DNA of 64,000 nt from Treponema primitia ZAS-2 (GTDB lineage: Bacteria > Spirochaetota > Spirochaetia > Treponematales > Breznakiellaceae): positions 1,550,001 through 1,614,000 of the forward strand of contig NC_015578.1 of NCBI RefSeq assembly GCF_000214375.1. The letters are read 5' to 3'. Of the stretch, positions 23,433-31,689 are shown in pieces. The first letter of the stretch is position 1, and every line of letters begins with the position of its first letter. The notes below the pieces were generated by a model. That model had not been told where the DNA came from and made no database searches. It saw only the letters and a program-made list of their open reading frames with translations. The translations under genes were made by a program, and so were the position numbers.

Positions 23433-25946
23433 GTGCAGGCGTCAAAACGGTTTTCCGCTCAATGTATTGAACAGCTACGTTCCGAAATAGAGGACTCCCG
23501 GGGTAATGAGGTTTTTGCCCTGGGCTACCTGGACGATCAGGGCCTGGTGACCCGGCTTGATATCCGGGCCCGGGGCAATGAGGGCTCGGTCCTGGCCTTG
23601 CAGGACTGGTCCGAGGTAGATACTCCGGAGCTGCCGGATGCTGAGGACCTGTCTCACCCTGCGGATGTGCTGATCCACAACCACCCCAACGGTTTACTGA
23701 CCCCCAGCGACGAGGACATGACCATAGCAGGCCGGGCGGCAGAGGCGGGGACCGGCTGCTATATCGTGGACAACCGGGTGTCCAAGGTCTATGTGGTGGC
23801 GGAGCCTACCCGGCGGCGCAAGCGGGTGCTCCTGGACGGGGATGCCATCTGCGCTTCCCTAGAACCCGGTGGCGCCATTGCCCGGCGGCTGGAATCCTAC
23901 GAAAGCCGGCCATCCCAGCTTGGCCTGATGCGGCTCATCACCCGGGGTTTTAACGAGGATGCCATCATAGCCGCCGAAGCAGGGACCGGGGTGGGGAAGT
24001 CCTTTGCCTACCTGCTCCCGGCCATGGACTACGCCCTGGCTAACGAAGAACGGATCGTTATCTCTACTGCCACCATCAACCTCCAGCAGCAGCTCTACGA
24101 AAAGGACATACCCCTGGTTTCTGGGGCAATGAACAAAAAGATCAAGGCGGTGCTGATCAAGGGCCGGGGGAATTACCTCTGCCGCCGCCGCCTGGATGAT
24201 GCTCTCAGGGAAATGGAACTTTTTGATGATGAAAAGGAAAACCTTGAAGCCATCGCCGCCTGGGGGGAAACCACTGCCTCAGGGAGCCGCTCGGACCTTT
24301 CCTTCCTGCCCCTGGATACACTCTGGTCCCGGGTCTGCTCCGAGGCGGATCTCTGCATGGGCCTGCGCTGCCCCGAGCGGGAACGCTGCTTTGTCCTCGC
24401 CCTCCGCAAGGAAGCCGCAGACGCCCGCATACTGGTGGTGAACCACCATCTCCTCTTTGCGGACCTGGCAGCCCGGTCCGAAGGGGCGGGTTACGATTCC
24501 ACCGTGGTGCTCCCCCCCTATACCCGGGTGATCATGGACGAGGCCCATACCATGGAAGGGGCCGCCACTTCTTTCTTTTCCGAGGACTTCAGCCGCCTGG
24601 GGGTGTACCGGCAGCTCAACCGGCTTTACCGCCGCCGCAGGGCCCGGACCTTGGGGCTCCTGCTGCGCCTGGCGGTCCTGTCCCGCCAGGAGGACAAGCT
24701 CGACGATGGCGCAGAAATGGTGCAGTTTGTCCGGGATGCCGCAGATGCCCTGGATGAAGCCGCCCTGGGGCTCTGTTCTAAAGAAGGCAGCTTCCGGCTT
24801 ACCCCCGCGGACGGGAAGATCATCGCCTCCGCCCTGTTCCCCCCCTTGCAGGATCTGCGGAAAAAGCTTTCCTCCCTGGCCCTGCTCATCCGGGATATGC
24901 TGGAAACCGTGCCCGAAGACAGCGCCGATGATCCTGCGGTCTGGGAAATAAAGTCCATCGCCCGGCGGCTTGAGTCCATCGCTTCTGTTTGCACATCCTT
25001 TATTGAATACCGGGAGCGGCCCACAGAAGTACTGTGGATAGAACGGCACTGGGGCCGGGGAGGATTTGGCCGCGCCGGGGCTGAAGCCCAGAACTGGGCG
25101 GTATTAACGGTCACCCCCATCGATGTGGCCCCATCTTTGCAGGAAGCGCTTTTTGCACCCAATAAAACTGTGGTCTGCGTTTCCGCCACCCTCACCATCA
25201 CTGACTCTTTCAACTACTGGATGAACCGTTCAGGCCTCAACCTGACTGACAAGGAAGTCCTTACCGGGCAGTTTCCCAGCCCCTTCCCCTATGCCCGGGC
25301 GGTGCTTCTGGGCACCCCCTCGGATGCGCCCCTGCCCAACGACCCCAGTTACCGCTCCTTCGTGGACATGGCCGCAGCAAAACTGGCGGAAGCCGCAGGG
25401 GGATCCGCACTGATACTGTTCACCTCCTACGAATCCCTGAAAAGCGCCTTTGCCGCTGCGGCCCCCAGGCTGGAAGAGCTGGGCATACGCTGCCTCAAAC
25501 AGGGAGATGATGACCGGGGCCGGCTCCTGCGGACTTTCCTGGATGACAGATCCAGCGTGCTCTTTGCCACCGACTCCTTCTGGGAAGGGGTGGACGCCCC
25601 GGGGGACACCCTCCGGCTGGTGATACTCTGCCGGCTCCCCTTCCGCACCCCCAACGAGCCGGTTTTTCAGGCCCGCTGTGAAGCCCTGGAACGGAAGGGC
25701 GGCAGCTCCTTCATGGAACTGTCCCTCCCGGAGGCGGTGATGAAATTCAAGCAGGGCTTCGGCCGGCTGATGCGCCGTTCCAGCGACCACGGGGTAGTGG
25801 CAGTCCTGGACGGGCGGCTCCTTCACAAACGCTACGGTGAGCACTTTCTCCGCTCCCTGCCTGAAACCAGGCGGAGCTTCGGGGAGTTTAACAGTTTATT
25901 GCAGGAGATGGAGCGGTTTTTATTTTCCGGGCATTATAATCAATAG
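23433..25946 (+). CDS. dinG: DinG/XPD-type helicase fused to a RadC-like JAMM domain
   Basis: An 837-residue protein starting at GTG; no ATG fits. Residues about 1-130 look like the RadC/JAMM fold: DVLIHNHPNGLLTPSDEDM carries the HxH...SxxD zinc motif, followed by AEAGTGCYIVDNRVSKVYVV. From about 160 it is a DinG-like superfamily 2 helicase with an iron-sulphur cluster. Walker A is EAGTGVGKSFAYLLPA. Cys residues near YLCRRR, ADLCMG, LRCPER and RCFVL fit the cluster. DEAH is VIMDEAHTMEG, and motif VI is KFKQGFGRLMRRS. DinG unwinds R-loops and stalled forks. RadC-like domains are not part of classical DinG, so this fusion is notable. It is divergent from the PQQ/HEAT gene. Confidence 0.85.
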   Translation: MQASKRFSAQCIEQLRSEIEDSRGNEVFALGYLDDQGLVTRLDIRARGNEGSVLALQDWSEVDTPELPDAEDLSHPADVLIHNHPNGLLTPSDEDMTIAGRAAEAGTGCYIVDNRVSKVYVVAEPTRRRKRVLLDGDAICASLEPGGAIARRLESYESRPSQLGLMRLITRGFNEDAIIAAEAGTGVGKSFAYLLPAMDYALANEERIVISTATINLQQQLYEKDIPLVSGAMNKKIKAVLIKGRGNYLCRRRLDDALREMELFDDEKENLEAIAAWGETTASGSRSDLSFLPLDTLWSRVCSEADLCMGLRCPERERCFVLALRKEAADARILVVNHHLLFADLAARSEGAGYDSTVVLPPYTRVIMDEAHTMEGAATSFFSEDFSRLGVYRQLNRLYRRRRARTLGLLLRLAVLSRQEDKLDDGAEMVQFVRDAADALDEAALGLCSKEGSFRLTPADGKIIASALFPPLQDLRKKLSSLALLIRDMLETVPEDSADDPAVWEIKSIARRLESIASVCTSFIEYRERPTEVLWIERHWGRGGFGRAGAEAQNWAVLTVTPIDVAPSLQEALFAPNKTVVCVSATLTITDSFNYWMNRSGLNLTDKEVLTGQFPSPFPYARAVLLGTPSDAPLPNDPSYRSFVDMAAAKLAEAAGGSALILFTSYESLKSAFAAAAPRLEELGIRCLKQGDDDRGRLLRTFLDDRSSVLFATDSFWEGVDAPGDTLRLVILCRLPFRTPNEPVFQARCEALERKGGSSFMELSLPEAVMKFKQGFGRLMRRSSDHGVVAVLDGRLLHKRYGEHFLRSLPETRRSFGEFNSLLQEMERFLFSGHYNQ

Positions 25947-25962
25947 TTACTTATACTACTTT

Positions 25963-27465
25963 TTACCCCTCGCTGTCAAACACAACCTTCCCCAGCCCTG
26001 AAGCATTGGGATCGATCCCCCTGCGGTATTTCTCCAGTGCGGCCTTTTCCCGTTCCAGTTCATTAAAGGAATAAACCGCTTCCCCGGACGCATCCAGGGC
26101 GACCTCGGGCACCGAGTAGGCGCCGATTTCTTTGATCACCCGGTCCCGGGCGGCGGCCATGTTTTTGGGGCGGCATTCCGCCGGCTTGGGATCGATTTCA
26201 GCGGGCTTAACCGAAAGCGGGGCCTCCCAGATCCGGTGAAAGCCGTCCTTCCGCAGATTTTCCAGTTTGACCGTTTCGTTGGCCTTCTTCAGATTTACGT
26301 TTCTGAGCAGGGGGATGAGCCAGAAGAGGAGGGAGAATACCAGGGGCACCACCCCGAGGCCGATGGTGATAAAGGGCAGGATATCGCCGCTGCTTATTGA
26401 TGAGAAGAGGAGGTAACTTACTTTATAGAGGTAGGAAGCGGCATCAAACTGGGCCTGGGTGGTGATGGCCCCGGTGGTGAAGGCGTTAAAAAGGAAGTAG
26501 CTGCCGAAAGCCAGGTTAGCCCCGTTGATCACACTGAACCAGCCGTTCATTTTTTGCTTGTTTGAGGAAAAGCTTAAGAGCCGCTTCAAGGGGGCGCTAA
26601 AACCCGCAAAGGAACGGCTTTTTTTATCCGCCCGGAGCAGCAGTTCGTCAAAGCGATACACCACAGTCCCATCATCGGTCGCCTCAGGGAGGCCGCCGAA
26701 TTCCGCGCAGTAGCCGGTGATCCCTTCCTCGGCCTCAGTGCTTTCCTTCCCCGTGAGGGCCATAAATTCCGGCAGGGAGATGACCCCCGCATTGGCCTGT
26801 ATATAGGCGATCACCCCCTGCTTTTCACGGGAGATCCAGTCGGCGTTGGGGTCCCCGTCGCCGAATACAAAAGAAAAGATCGCCTTGTACAGGGGGCGGC
26901 CCTTGGGACGCGGCTGCGAGCTTCCCCGGCCGTAGCCATAGCTGCGGTCTATGGATTTGGTTAATTCCGAATAGAACCAGATGCGGATGATCATGTTAAA
27001 AATACCCGAGGCAAAGAAGAGGCCCCCGCCCCCCCGGCTGGAAGAACGGTTATCGGACCGGGAAGAGGAGGAAGCGGCCACGGAAAGCATCAGGGAAGCC
27101 AGGGCGATGAGCATGAACAGGGCAAAATAGCCCACCAGCATCACCATGATCCATACCTTAAAGGCCCCAACGCTGAAAATTTTCAAGGCTTTGCCGAATT
27201 TTTCCAGGAACCTGTTCAGGGAAGCCTTAAAACCCCGGTATTTACTAATAAATCCCCGGGGAAACGAGTAGAGTATCTCCCCGGATTCGGTCACTTCCAG
27301 GCGCCCTGAGTATTCATCCGCCGCCTGGGGAACCAGTTCCCGCACCGTATTCAGGGGAAGCGCCGTTTTTGCCACAATATCGGCAACCGTAGCGCCCTTT
27401 TGCTGACGCATAAAGGCCGTTACTACCTTTTGATACGCTTCCTTGTCCTTAATTTTCTGCCCCAT
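25963..27465 (-). CDS. Membrane protein with three winged-helix-like modules
   Basis: A 500-residue protein that I do not recognise. Two hydrophobic clusters cross the membrane (residues about 95-130, VWIMVMLVGYFALFMLIALASLML, and about 310-385 with several helices). Three soluble stretches look alike: residues 8-70 (AFMRQQKGATVADIVAKTAL, ending GEILYSF), 215-275 (AYIQANAGVISLPEFMALTG, ending GTVVYRF) and about 430-480 (ending GEAVYSF). Each resembles a small winged helix that ends in a G-x-x-[LV]-Y-x-F strand. A Ser/Gly-rich loop lies near 130-150. It lies between dinG (convergent) and an Rrf2 regulator gene. It could be a membrane-bound regulator, by inference only. Confidence 0.6.
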   Translation of the reverse strand: MGQKIKDKEAYQKVVTAFMRQQKGATVADIVAKTALPLNTVRELVPQAADEYSGRLEVTESGEILYSFPRGFISKYRGFKASLNRFLEKFGKALKIFSVGAFKVWIMVMLVGYFALFMLIALASLMLSVAASSSSRSDNRSSSRGGGGLFFASGIFNMIIRIWFYSELTKSIDRSYGYGRGSSQPRPKGRPLYKAIFSFVFGDGDPNADWISREKQGVIAYIQANAGVISLPEFMALTGKESTEAEEGITGYCAEFGGLPEATDDGTVVYRFDELLLRADKKSRSFAGFSAPLKRLLSFSSNKQKMNGWFSVINGANLAFGSYFLFNAFTTGAITTQAQFDAASYLYKVSYLLFSSISSGDILPFITIGLGVVPLVFSLLFWLIPLLRNVNLKKANETVKLENLRKDGFHRIWEAPLSVKPAEIDPKPAECRPKNMAAARDRVIKEIGAYSVPEVALDASGEAVYSFNELEREKAALEKYRRGIDPNASGLGKVVFDSEG

Positions 27466-27528
27466 ATTGATCCACCTATCTGGATACTACAGAAAAAGGG
27501 CTATCTTAACAAGGAGAAACAGGTACAG

Positions 27529-27948
27529 CTATTTCTCAAGGGTTTCCTTTTCCAGGATAGAGGCCAAGGTTATACTATTGAAGAAATTGTTGATCAGCTC
27601 GGTTACATCCGCCCATACCGAGTGGGTCAGACAGGCGCCCAGCCGGGCACAGTCCTCGGAATGTTTATCGCAGGCGGTAAGGTTTAGCTCCTCCCCTGCG
27701 GCGTCCAGAATTTTTTTGATGGTGAGCTGATCCAGGGGCTGGGCAAAGCAAAATCCGCCACCGGGGCCTCGGACCGAAGAGACTATCCCCGCTTTCCTGA
27801 GCTTAAAAAAAATCTGCTCCAGAAAGACCGATGAGATATTTTCCTCTTCCGACAGGCTATTAATGGATACAGGGACTCCCTCTTTTCCGATTTTTGCTAA
27901 TGCCAAGGATGCCCTGAGTGCGTAACGACCTCTTGTGGTAATTCTCAT
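27529..27948 (-). CDS. Rrf2/IscR-family transcriptional regulator
   Basis: A 139-residue regulator. The winged helix covers residues 1-80: MRITTRGRYALRASLALAKI, the recognition helix NISSVFLEQIFFKLRKAGIV, and the wing SVRGPGGGFCFAQP. A three-Cys cluster, C-x6-C-x5-C (CDKHSEDCARLGAC, residues about 93-106), matches the iron-sulphur ligands of IscR-type members, so it probably senses cluster state or oxidants. No isc or suf genes are nearby, so its targets are unknown. Its own promoter region of about 190 bases lies upstream, and the membrane-protein gene follows 63 bases downstream on the same strand. Confidence 0.87.
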   Translation of the reverse strand: MRITTRGRYALRASLALAKIGKEGVPVSINSLSEEENISSVFLEQIFFKLRKAGIVSSVRGPGGGFCFAQPLDQLTIKKILDAAGEELNLTACDKHSEDCARLGACLTHSVWADVTELINNFFNSITLASILEKETLEK

Positions 27949-28037
27949 AGGAATCAGCCCCCCTTTCGAAATTTGAACGCTCTAAAACCTTAAAGCATCG
28001 ATAATGTATCTATTAAACATGACTGTATCTGACTATC

Positions 28038-28066
28038 ATAATAATGAATATTTGTATAAATGTAAA
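28038..28066 (-). promoter_or_regulatory. Probable promoter of the Rrf2 gene
   Basis: Read on the minus strand: TTTACA (28066-28061), 17 bases, TATTAT (28043-28038). The AT-rich leader to the ATG is about 80 bases and could hold an autoregulatory site. Confidence 0.5.
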
Positions 28067-28137
28067 ACAAATTTTTCCAAAAAACCTTAAAAATAGATAA
28101 AAAACGAGGTAAATTTTTGTAAAATGAAGAACCGGTG

Positions 28138-30123
28138 TTACAGGAGGCTCACGGGATCCACATCCACCTCAAGGTAAGCCTTGGCATCCCGGCCCTTGTC
28201 ATAGCGGTCCAGGATGGCCCGGGCTGCGGTATGGAGGGTGCCCATGGTCTTTCCCCGGAGTATAAGCTGCCGCCGGTGGTTTCCGCTCATGATGCCTATG
28301 GGGCATTCTGCGGGGCCCAGTACATCCGCGTCCCTGGGGATCAGGGGCGTGGCAATTGAGGCAAGCCGGGCAATGGCCCCGTCCGCCCGTTCCGCTTCCT
28401 TGGACCGGAGGGTAAAGCGTATGAGCCGGGTATAGGGGGGGAAGCCCAGCATTTCCCGCTGGGCCAGCTCGGCGGTGAAAAAGCCCTCCACATCCAGGGC
28501 GCAGGCCCGGGTGATGGCGGGATCATGGGGGCGCAGGGTTTGGACTATCACCTTGCCGTCCGGAAAGTAGCGGCCTGCCCGGCCTGCCACTTGGACGATC
28601 AGGGAGAAGGTCCGTTCCGCCGCCCGGAAATCCGGCATGTGGAGCCCCGTATCCGCCAGAACCACCCCCACCAGGCGCACCCCCGGGAAGTTGAGCCCCT
28701 TGGCAACCATTTGGGTTCCCAGGAGTATGTCCATGCCCCCAGCTTTGAAAATGTCCAGGGTTTCCGCCAGGCTGCCCTTGCGCCCCGTGGTATCCGCATC
28801 CGCCCGGCGCAGCCTCAATTCCGGGAAAGTCCGGGCCACCTCCTCCTCGATCATCTCGGTGCCGAACCCAGCAAAACCCGCCTCCAGGGAGCCACATTCC
28901 GGGCAAGCCTTGGGGGGAACCACCGAATAGCCGCAATAGTGGCATACTGCCCGGCCCTTGCTCTTGTGGTAGGTCAGGGATACCGAGCAGTGTTTGCAGC
29001 TCAGTTCAAAGCCGCACTGTTTGCAATGGTAAAAATAGGCGAATCCCCGGCGGTTGAGAAAGAGTATGCTTTGTCTGCCCAGTTGGGCGGTTTTGCGAAT
29101 TTCGTCTTTTAATTCCCCGGTGAGGCAGCCTTCGGTATGTTCCAGGCTTACGGGGATGATCTCCGGGGGGCTGCCACCGGAAAGCCGCCGGGTCAGGTCC
29201 AGCCGCTTGATGCCCCCGTCCTTCATGAGCTTCCAGGCCTCCGCCGAGGGTGTGGCTGACCCCATGACCAGCCGGGCCCCGCTGGTCGCAACCCTGCGCA
29301 TGGCCACCTGCCGGGCATGGTAGCGGGGGGTGTTTCCGGACTTGTAGGAGCCGTCGTGTTCCTCATCAATGATGATCAGCCCCAGGTTCTTCACCGGCGC
29401 AAAAACCGCGCTCCGGGGGCCCACCACGATATGTACTTCCCCGGCTCGTATACGCACCCACTCGGTAAGCCGCTTGCTGGGGCTCATCCCGGAATGGATG
29501 GTGGCTGCCACCGGGCCGAATCGTTTTCCGATAGCCTCGGCGGTTTGGTGGGTCAGGGAAATTTCAGGGACCAGGTAAATTACCGATTTCCCCTCCCGGA
29601 TCGCCGACTCTGCGGCGCGGAGGAACACCTCGGTTTTTCCTGACCCAGTGATGCCGTACAGGTAGAAGGGCGGGGGCTTTTCGGCGGGGGCGGTAATCGC
29701 TGCCAAGGCCTTTTCCTGTTCCTCCGACAGTGATAGTGCAGCCTGGGCAATATCTTCATCATCATCAAAGGACGAATAGCCCCCCACCCGCCGGCCCGAG
29801 GGGATCATGGCTGCCAGGGCTTCCCCCAGGCCGCAGAGGTAATAGCCGGCCATCCATTTGGCAAGCTCTACGTCGCCGCTGTCAAAAACAGGCTCCCCAT
29901 CCACCACCCGGCGTACCGCCTTTATACTGCCGGCGCTAAGGGCGGCGGGGGCCTCGTCCCGCTGGCCGATTATGTACCCCGTCATTTCCCGGCGCCCAAA
30001 GGGGGCCATGACCCGTTTTCCCAGGGCCGCTTCGCCTTTGGGGTCCATACGGTAGGTAAAAACAGGATTGTCCCGGATGGGCACATCAAAGACGATATCC
30101 AGGTACTGGGCAGAATCGGCCAT
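28138..30123 (-). CDS. priA: Primosomal helicase PriA
   Basis: A 661-residue replication-restart helicase. The N-terminal 3'-end-binding domain (YLDIVFDVPIRDNPVFTYR, KRVMAPFGRREMTGYI) is followed by the helicase core with Walker A GITGSGKTEVFLRAAE, DEEHDGSYKSG and a GTQMVAKGLNFPGV segment. Eight Cys in four pairs (CKQC, CKHC, CHYC, CPEC, residues about 355-405) bind two zinc ions. The motif VI region reads VQVAGRAGR. The chain is somewhat shorter than E. coli PriA (732). It lies 2 bases after the glycosylase gene, so the two are one operon. Confidence 0.94.
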   Translation of the reverse strand: MADSAQYLDIVFDVPIRDNPVFTYRMDPKGEAALGKRVMAPFGRREMTGYIIGQRDEAPAALSAGSIKAVRRVVDGEPVFDSGDVELAKWMAGYYLCGLGEALAAMIPSGRRVGGYSSFDDDEDIAQAALSLSEEQEKALAAITAPAEKPPPFYLYGITGSGKTEVFLRAAESAIREGKSVIYLVPEISLTHQTAEAIGKRFGPVAATIHSGMSPSKRLTEWVRIRAGEVHIVVGPRSAVFAPVKNLGLIIIDEEHDGSYKSGNTPRYHARQVAMRRVATSGARLVMGSATPSAEAWKLMKDGGIKRLDLTRRLSGGSPPEIIPVSLEHTEGCLTGELKDEIRKTAQLGRQSILFLNRRGFAYFYHCKQCGFELSCKHCSVSLTYHKSKGRAVCHYCGYSVVPPKACPECGSLEAGFAGFGTEMIEEEVARTFPELRLRRADADTTGRKGSLAETLDIFKAGGMDILLGTQMVAKGLNFPGVRLVGVVLADTGLHMPDFRAAERTFSLIVQVAGRAGRYFPDGKVIVQTLRPHDPAITRACALDVEGFFTAELAQREMLGFPPYTRLIRFTLRSKEAERADGAIARLASIATPLIPRDADVLGPAECPIGIMSGNHRRQLILRGKTMGTLHTAARAILDRYDKGRDAKAYLEVDVDPVSLL

Positions 30124-30125
30124 GG

Positions 30126-30998
30126 CTAAACGCCGCCTTCCCCGGCCTCCCGGGCGTAGCTTTCATCAATTTCTATGAGACGCTGCCTGAGCAGTTTCAG
30201 GTCCTCCCAGGCGGGGCGTTTGTAGGTATCATCCCGGAGCAGGGCACTGGGATGGTAGGTGGCTAAAACGGGGATACTCAGGGTTTCATGTACATGGTAA
30301 GGGGTGAACTGCCCCCGGAGGCTTCCGATGGGAGACCCGGTTTTAAGCAGGGTCTGGGCGGCGACTCGTCCCGCACAGAGAATAATCCGGGGTTCCAGGA
30401 GGCGTATCTGCCGGGCAAGGAAGGGGGCGCATGATTCGGTTTCCTCAACCAGGGGGTCCCGGTTATCCGGAGGCCGGCATTTTACCACATTGGCGATAAA
30501 GCAGTTTTTCTCCCGGGAAAGCCCCACCGAACCAAGCATCTTGTCCAGGAGCTGTCCCGCCTTACCCACAAAAGGCCGCCCCGAGGCATCTTCATCCGCC
30601 CCGGGGCCTTCCCCAATAACCATGACCAAGGGCCGCTCCACCCCCTCGCCGGGGACCGCCTGGCTCCGCCCGCCGTGCAAGGGGCAAGCAACACAGCGGA
30701 CAATATCCGCCGCCACCGCTTCCAGGGTGTCTGAAACGGTGACAGTCACCTTTTCGACGCCCAGCGCCTCCGGTGAGGGCCTCGTAACGGTGTCAGTCAC
30801 CTTTTCGGCGGCTGATGCCTTTTCCGGGTCATCGGTGAAGGCACTGGGTTCCCGGGGCTTATGGTAGCCATCCCGGAAAAAATCCCCCGCAGTGTCAAGG
30901 AACAGGGCAAGGCTCAATTTTTCTTCGGCGGTCATGTCCCTATTGAACCCTAAGAGCCGGGAGAGTTCAAGGGGCGGATTAAGAACAAGCGCTGCCAA
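30126..30998 (-). CDS. Uracil-DNA glycosylase, family 4
   Basis: A 290-residue glycosylase that removes uracil from DNA. The catalytic domain begins near residue 97: VACPLHGGRSQAVPGEG, then VIGEGPGADEDASGRPFVG, KAGQLLDKML, NCFIANVVKCRPPDNRDP and LATYHPSALLRD. These are the family 4 motifs with the Cys ligands of the iron-sulphur cluster. The N-terminal 95 residues are not conserved in the family. Part of them (residues about 65-88) is encoded by two copies of the genome's palindromic repeat, giving the odd KVTDTV and KVTVTVS phrases. The gene is followed at 2 bases by priA. There is no ATG closer to the catalytic domain with a good ribosome site. Confidence 0.9.
   Translation of the reverse strand: MAALVLNPPLELSRLLGFNRDMTAEEKLSLALFLDTAGDFFRDGYHKPREPSAFTDDPEKASAAEKVTDTVTRPSPEALGVEKVTVTVSDTLEAVAADIVRCVACPLHGGRSQAVPGEGVERPLVMVIGEGPGADEDASGRPFVGKAGQLLDKMLGSVGLSREKNCFIANVVKCRPPDNRDPLVEETESCAPFLARQIRLLEPRIILCAGRVAAQTLLKTGSPIGSLRGQFTPYHVHETLSIPVLATYHPSALLRDDTYKRPAWEDLKLLRQRLIEIDESYAREAGEGGV
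30738..30801. repeat. Two REP-like palindromes inside the glycosylase gene
   Basis: GGTGACAGTCACC (30738-30750) and GGTGTCAGTCACC (30789-30801), both preceded by AAC and followed by TTTTCG, lie 51 bases apart in frame within the N-terminal part of the coding region. Confidence 0.75.
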
Positions 30999-31041
30999 CG
31001 TCCCCCCGCCGGCAGCAAGAAGTTCTCCGTGTTATAGTACC

Positions 31042-31509
31042 TCAAGGTTTAGGGACATCTCCCAGTTTTTGGATTTCCCTTACAAATTCTTCAACATTTT
31101 CAAAATGCCGGTACACCGAGGCGAACCTGACACAGGCAACCTTGTCCAGGCTGCCCAGTTTTTCCAGAGTCAGTTCCCCGATGGCGGAGGCGGCGATTTC
31201 GTGGTTCACCTTCCCCAGAATGGCCGAGGCGTCCTCGATCTCGTTGATCAGGTTCTCTATGCTCATCTGGGAAACCGGCCGTTTTTCCAGGGCCCGCTGA
31301 ACCCCCCGCTCTATCTTTGACCGGTCAAAGGGCTCCCTGCGGCCGTCCCGCTTTATCACCATGAACTGCTTGTCTTCGATCCGCTCATAGCTGGTAAACC
31401 GGTACCCGCAGCCATTACACTCCCGCCGCCGCCGTATGGCGTCGCCGTTGGCCAGAGTTCGGGATTCTATTACCTTGTCATCAAAATTCCCGCAATGGGG
31501 ACAGCGCAC
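31042..31509 (-). CDS. nrdR: Transcriptional repressor NrdR
   Basis: A 155-residue repressor of ribonucleotide reductase genes. The N-terminal zinc ribbon has CPHC and CNGC pairs (residues 3-6 and 31-34) and the RRRRECNGCGYRFTSYER signature. An ATP-cone follows (VIKRDGRREPFDRSKIERGVQRALEKRPV), through which dATP/ATP levels set DNA binding. The length is exactly that of the family. It precedes the glycosylase gene on the same strand by about 40 bases and is divergent from the glycosyltransferase. An NrdR-box-like sequence lies 14 bases before its start, so it may control itself. Confidence 0.95.
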   Translation of the reverse strand: MRCPHCGNFDDKVIESRTLANGDAIRRRRECNGCGYRFTSYERIEDKQFMVIKRDGRREPFDRSKIERGVQRALEKRPVSQMSIENLINEIEDASAILGKVNHEIAASAIGELTLEKLGSLDKVACVRFASVYRHFENVEEFVREIQKLGDVPKP

Positions 31510-31522
31510 CCTTTACCTCAAT

Positions 31523-31538
31523 ACACAATATATAGCGT
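31523..31538. promoter_or_regulatory. NrdR-box-like site upstream of nrdR
   Basis: ACACAATATATAGCGT closely follows the known NrdR box (ACACWATATNTNGTGT pattern), with one mismatch in the right arm. A weaker half-matching copy, ACGCTATAGCTTGTGT, is at 31578-31593. The position next to the nrdR start suggests autoregulation. Confidence 0.5.
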
Positions 31539-31689
31539 TACACCTGTAGCGTCAATTTTCTTTGTTCCAAGGATATCACGCTATAGCTTGTGTCGCAAGG
31601 GGGATGGGCGGGAAAAAGGGGAATATCTTAAAATTCTCTTTTCCTTTATAGTAATGACCGCTATGCTATAGATAAGCGAGGTATATATA

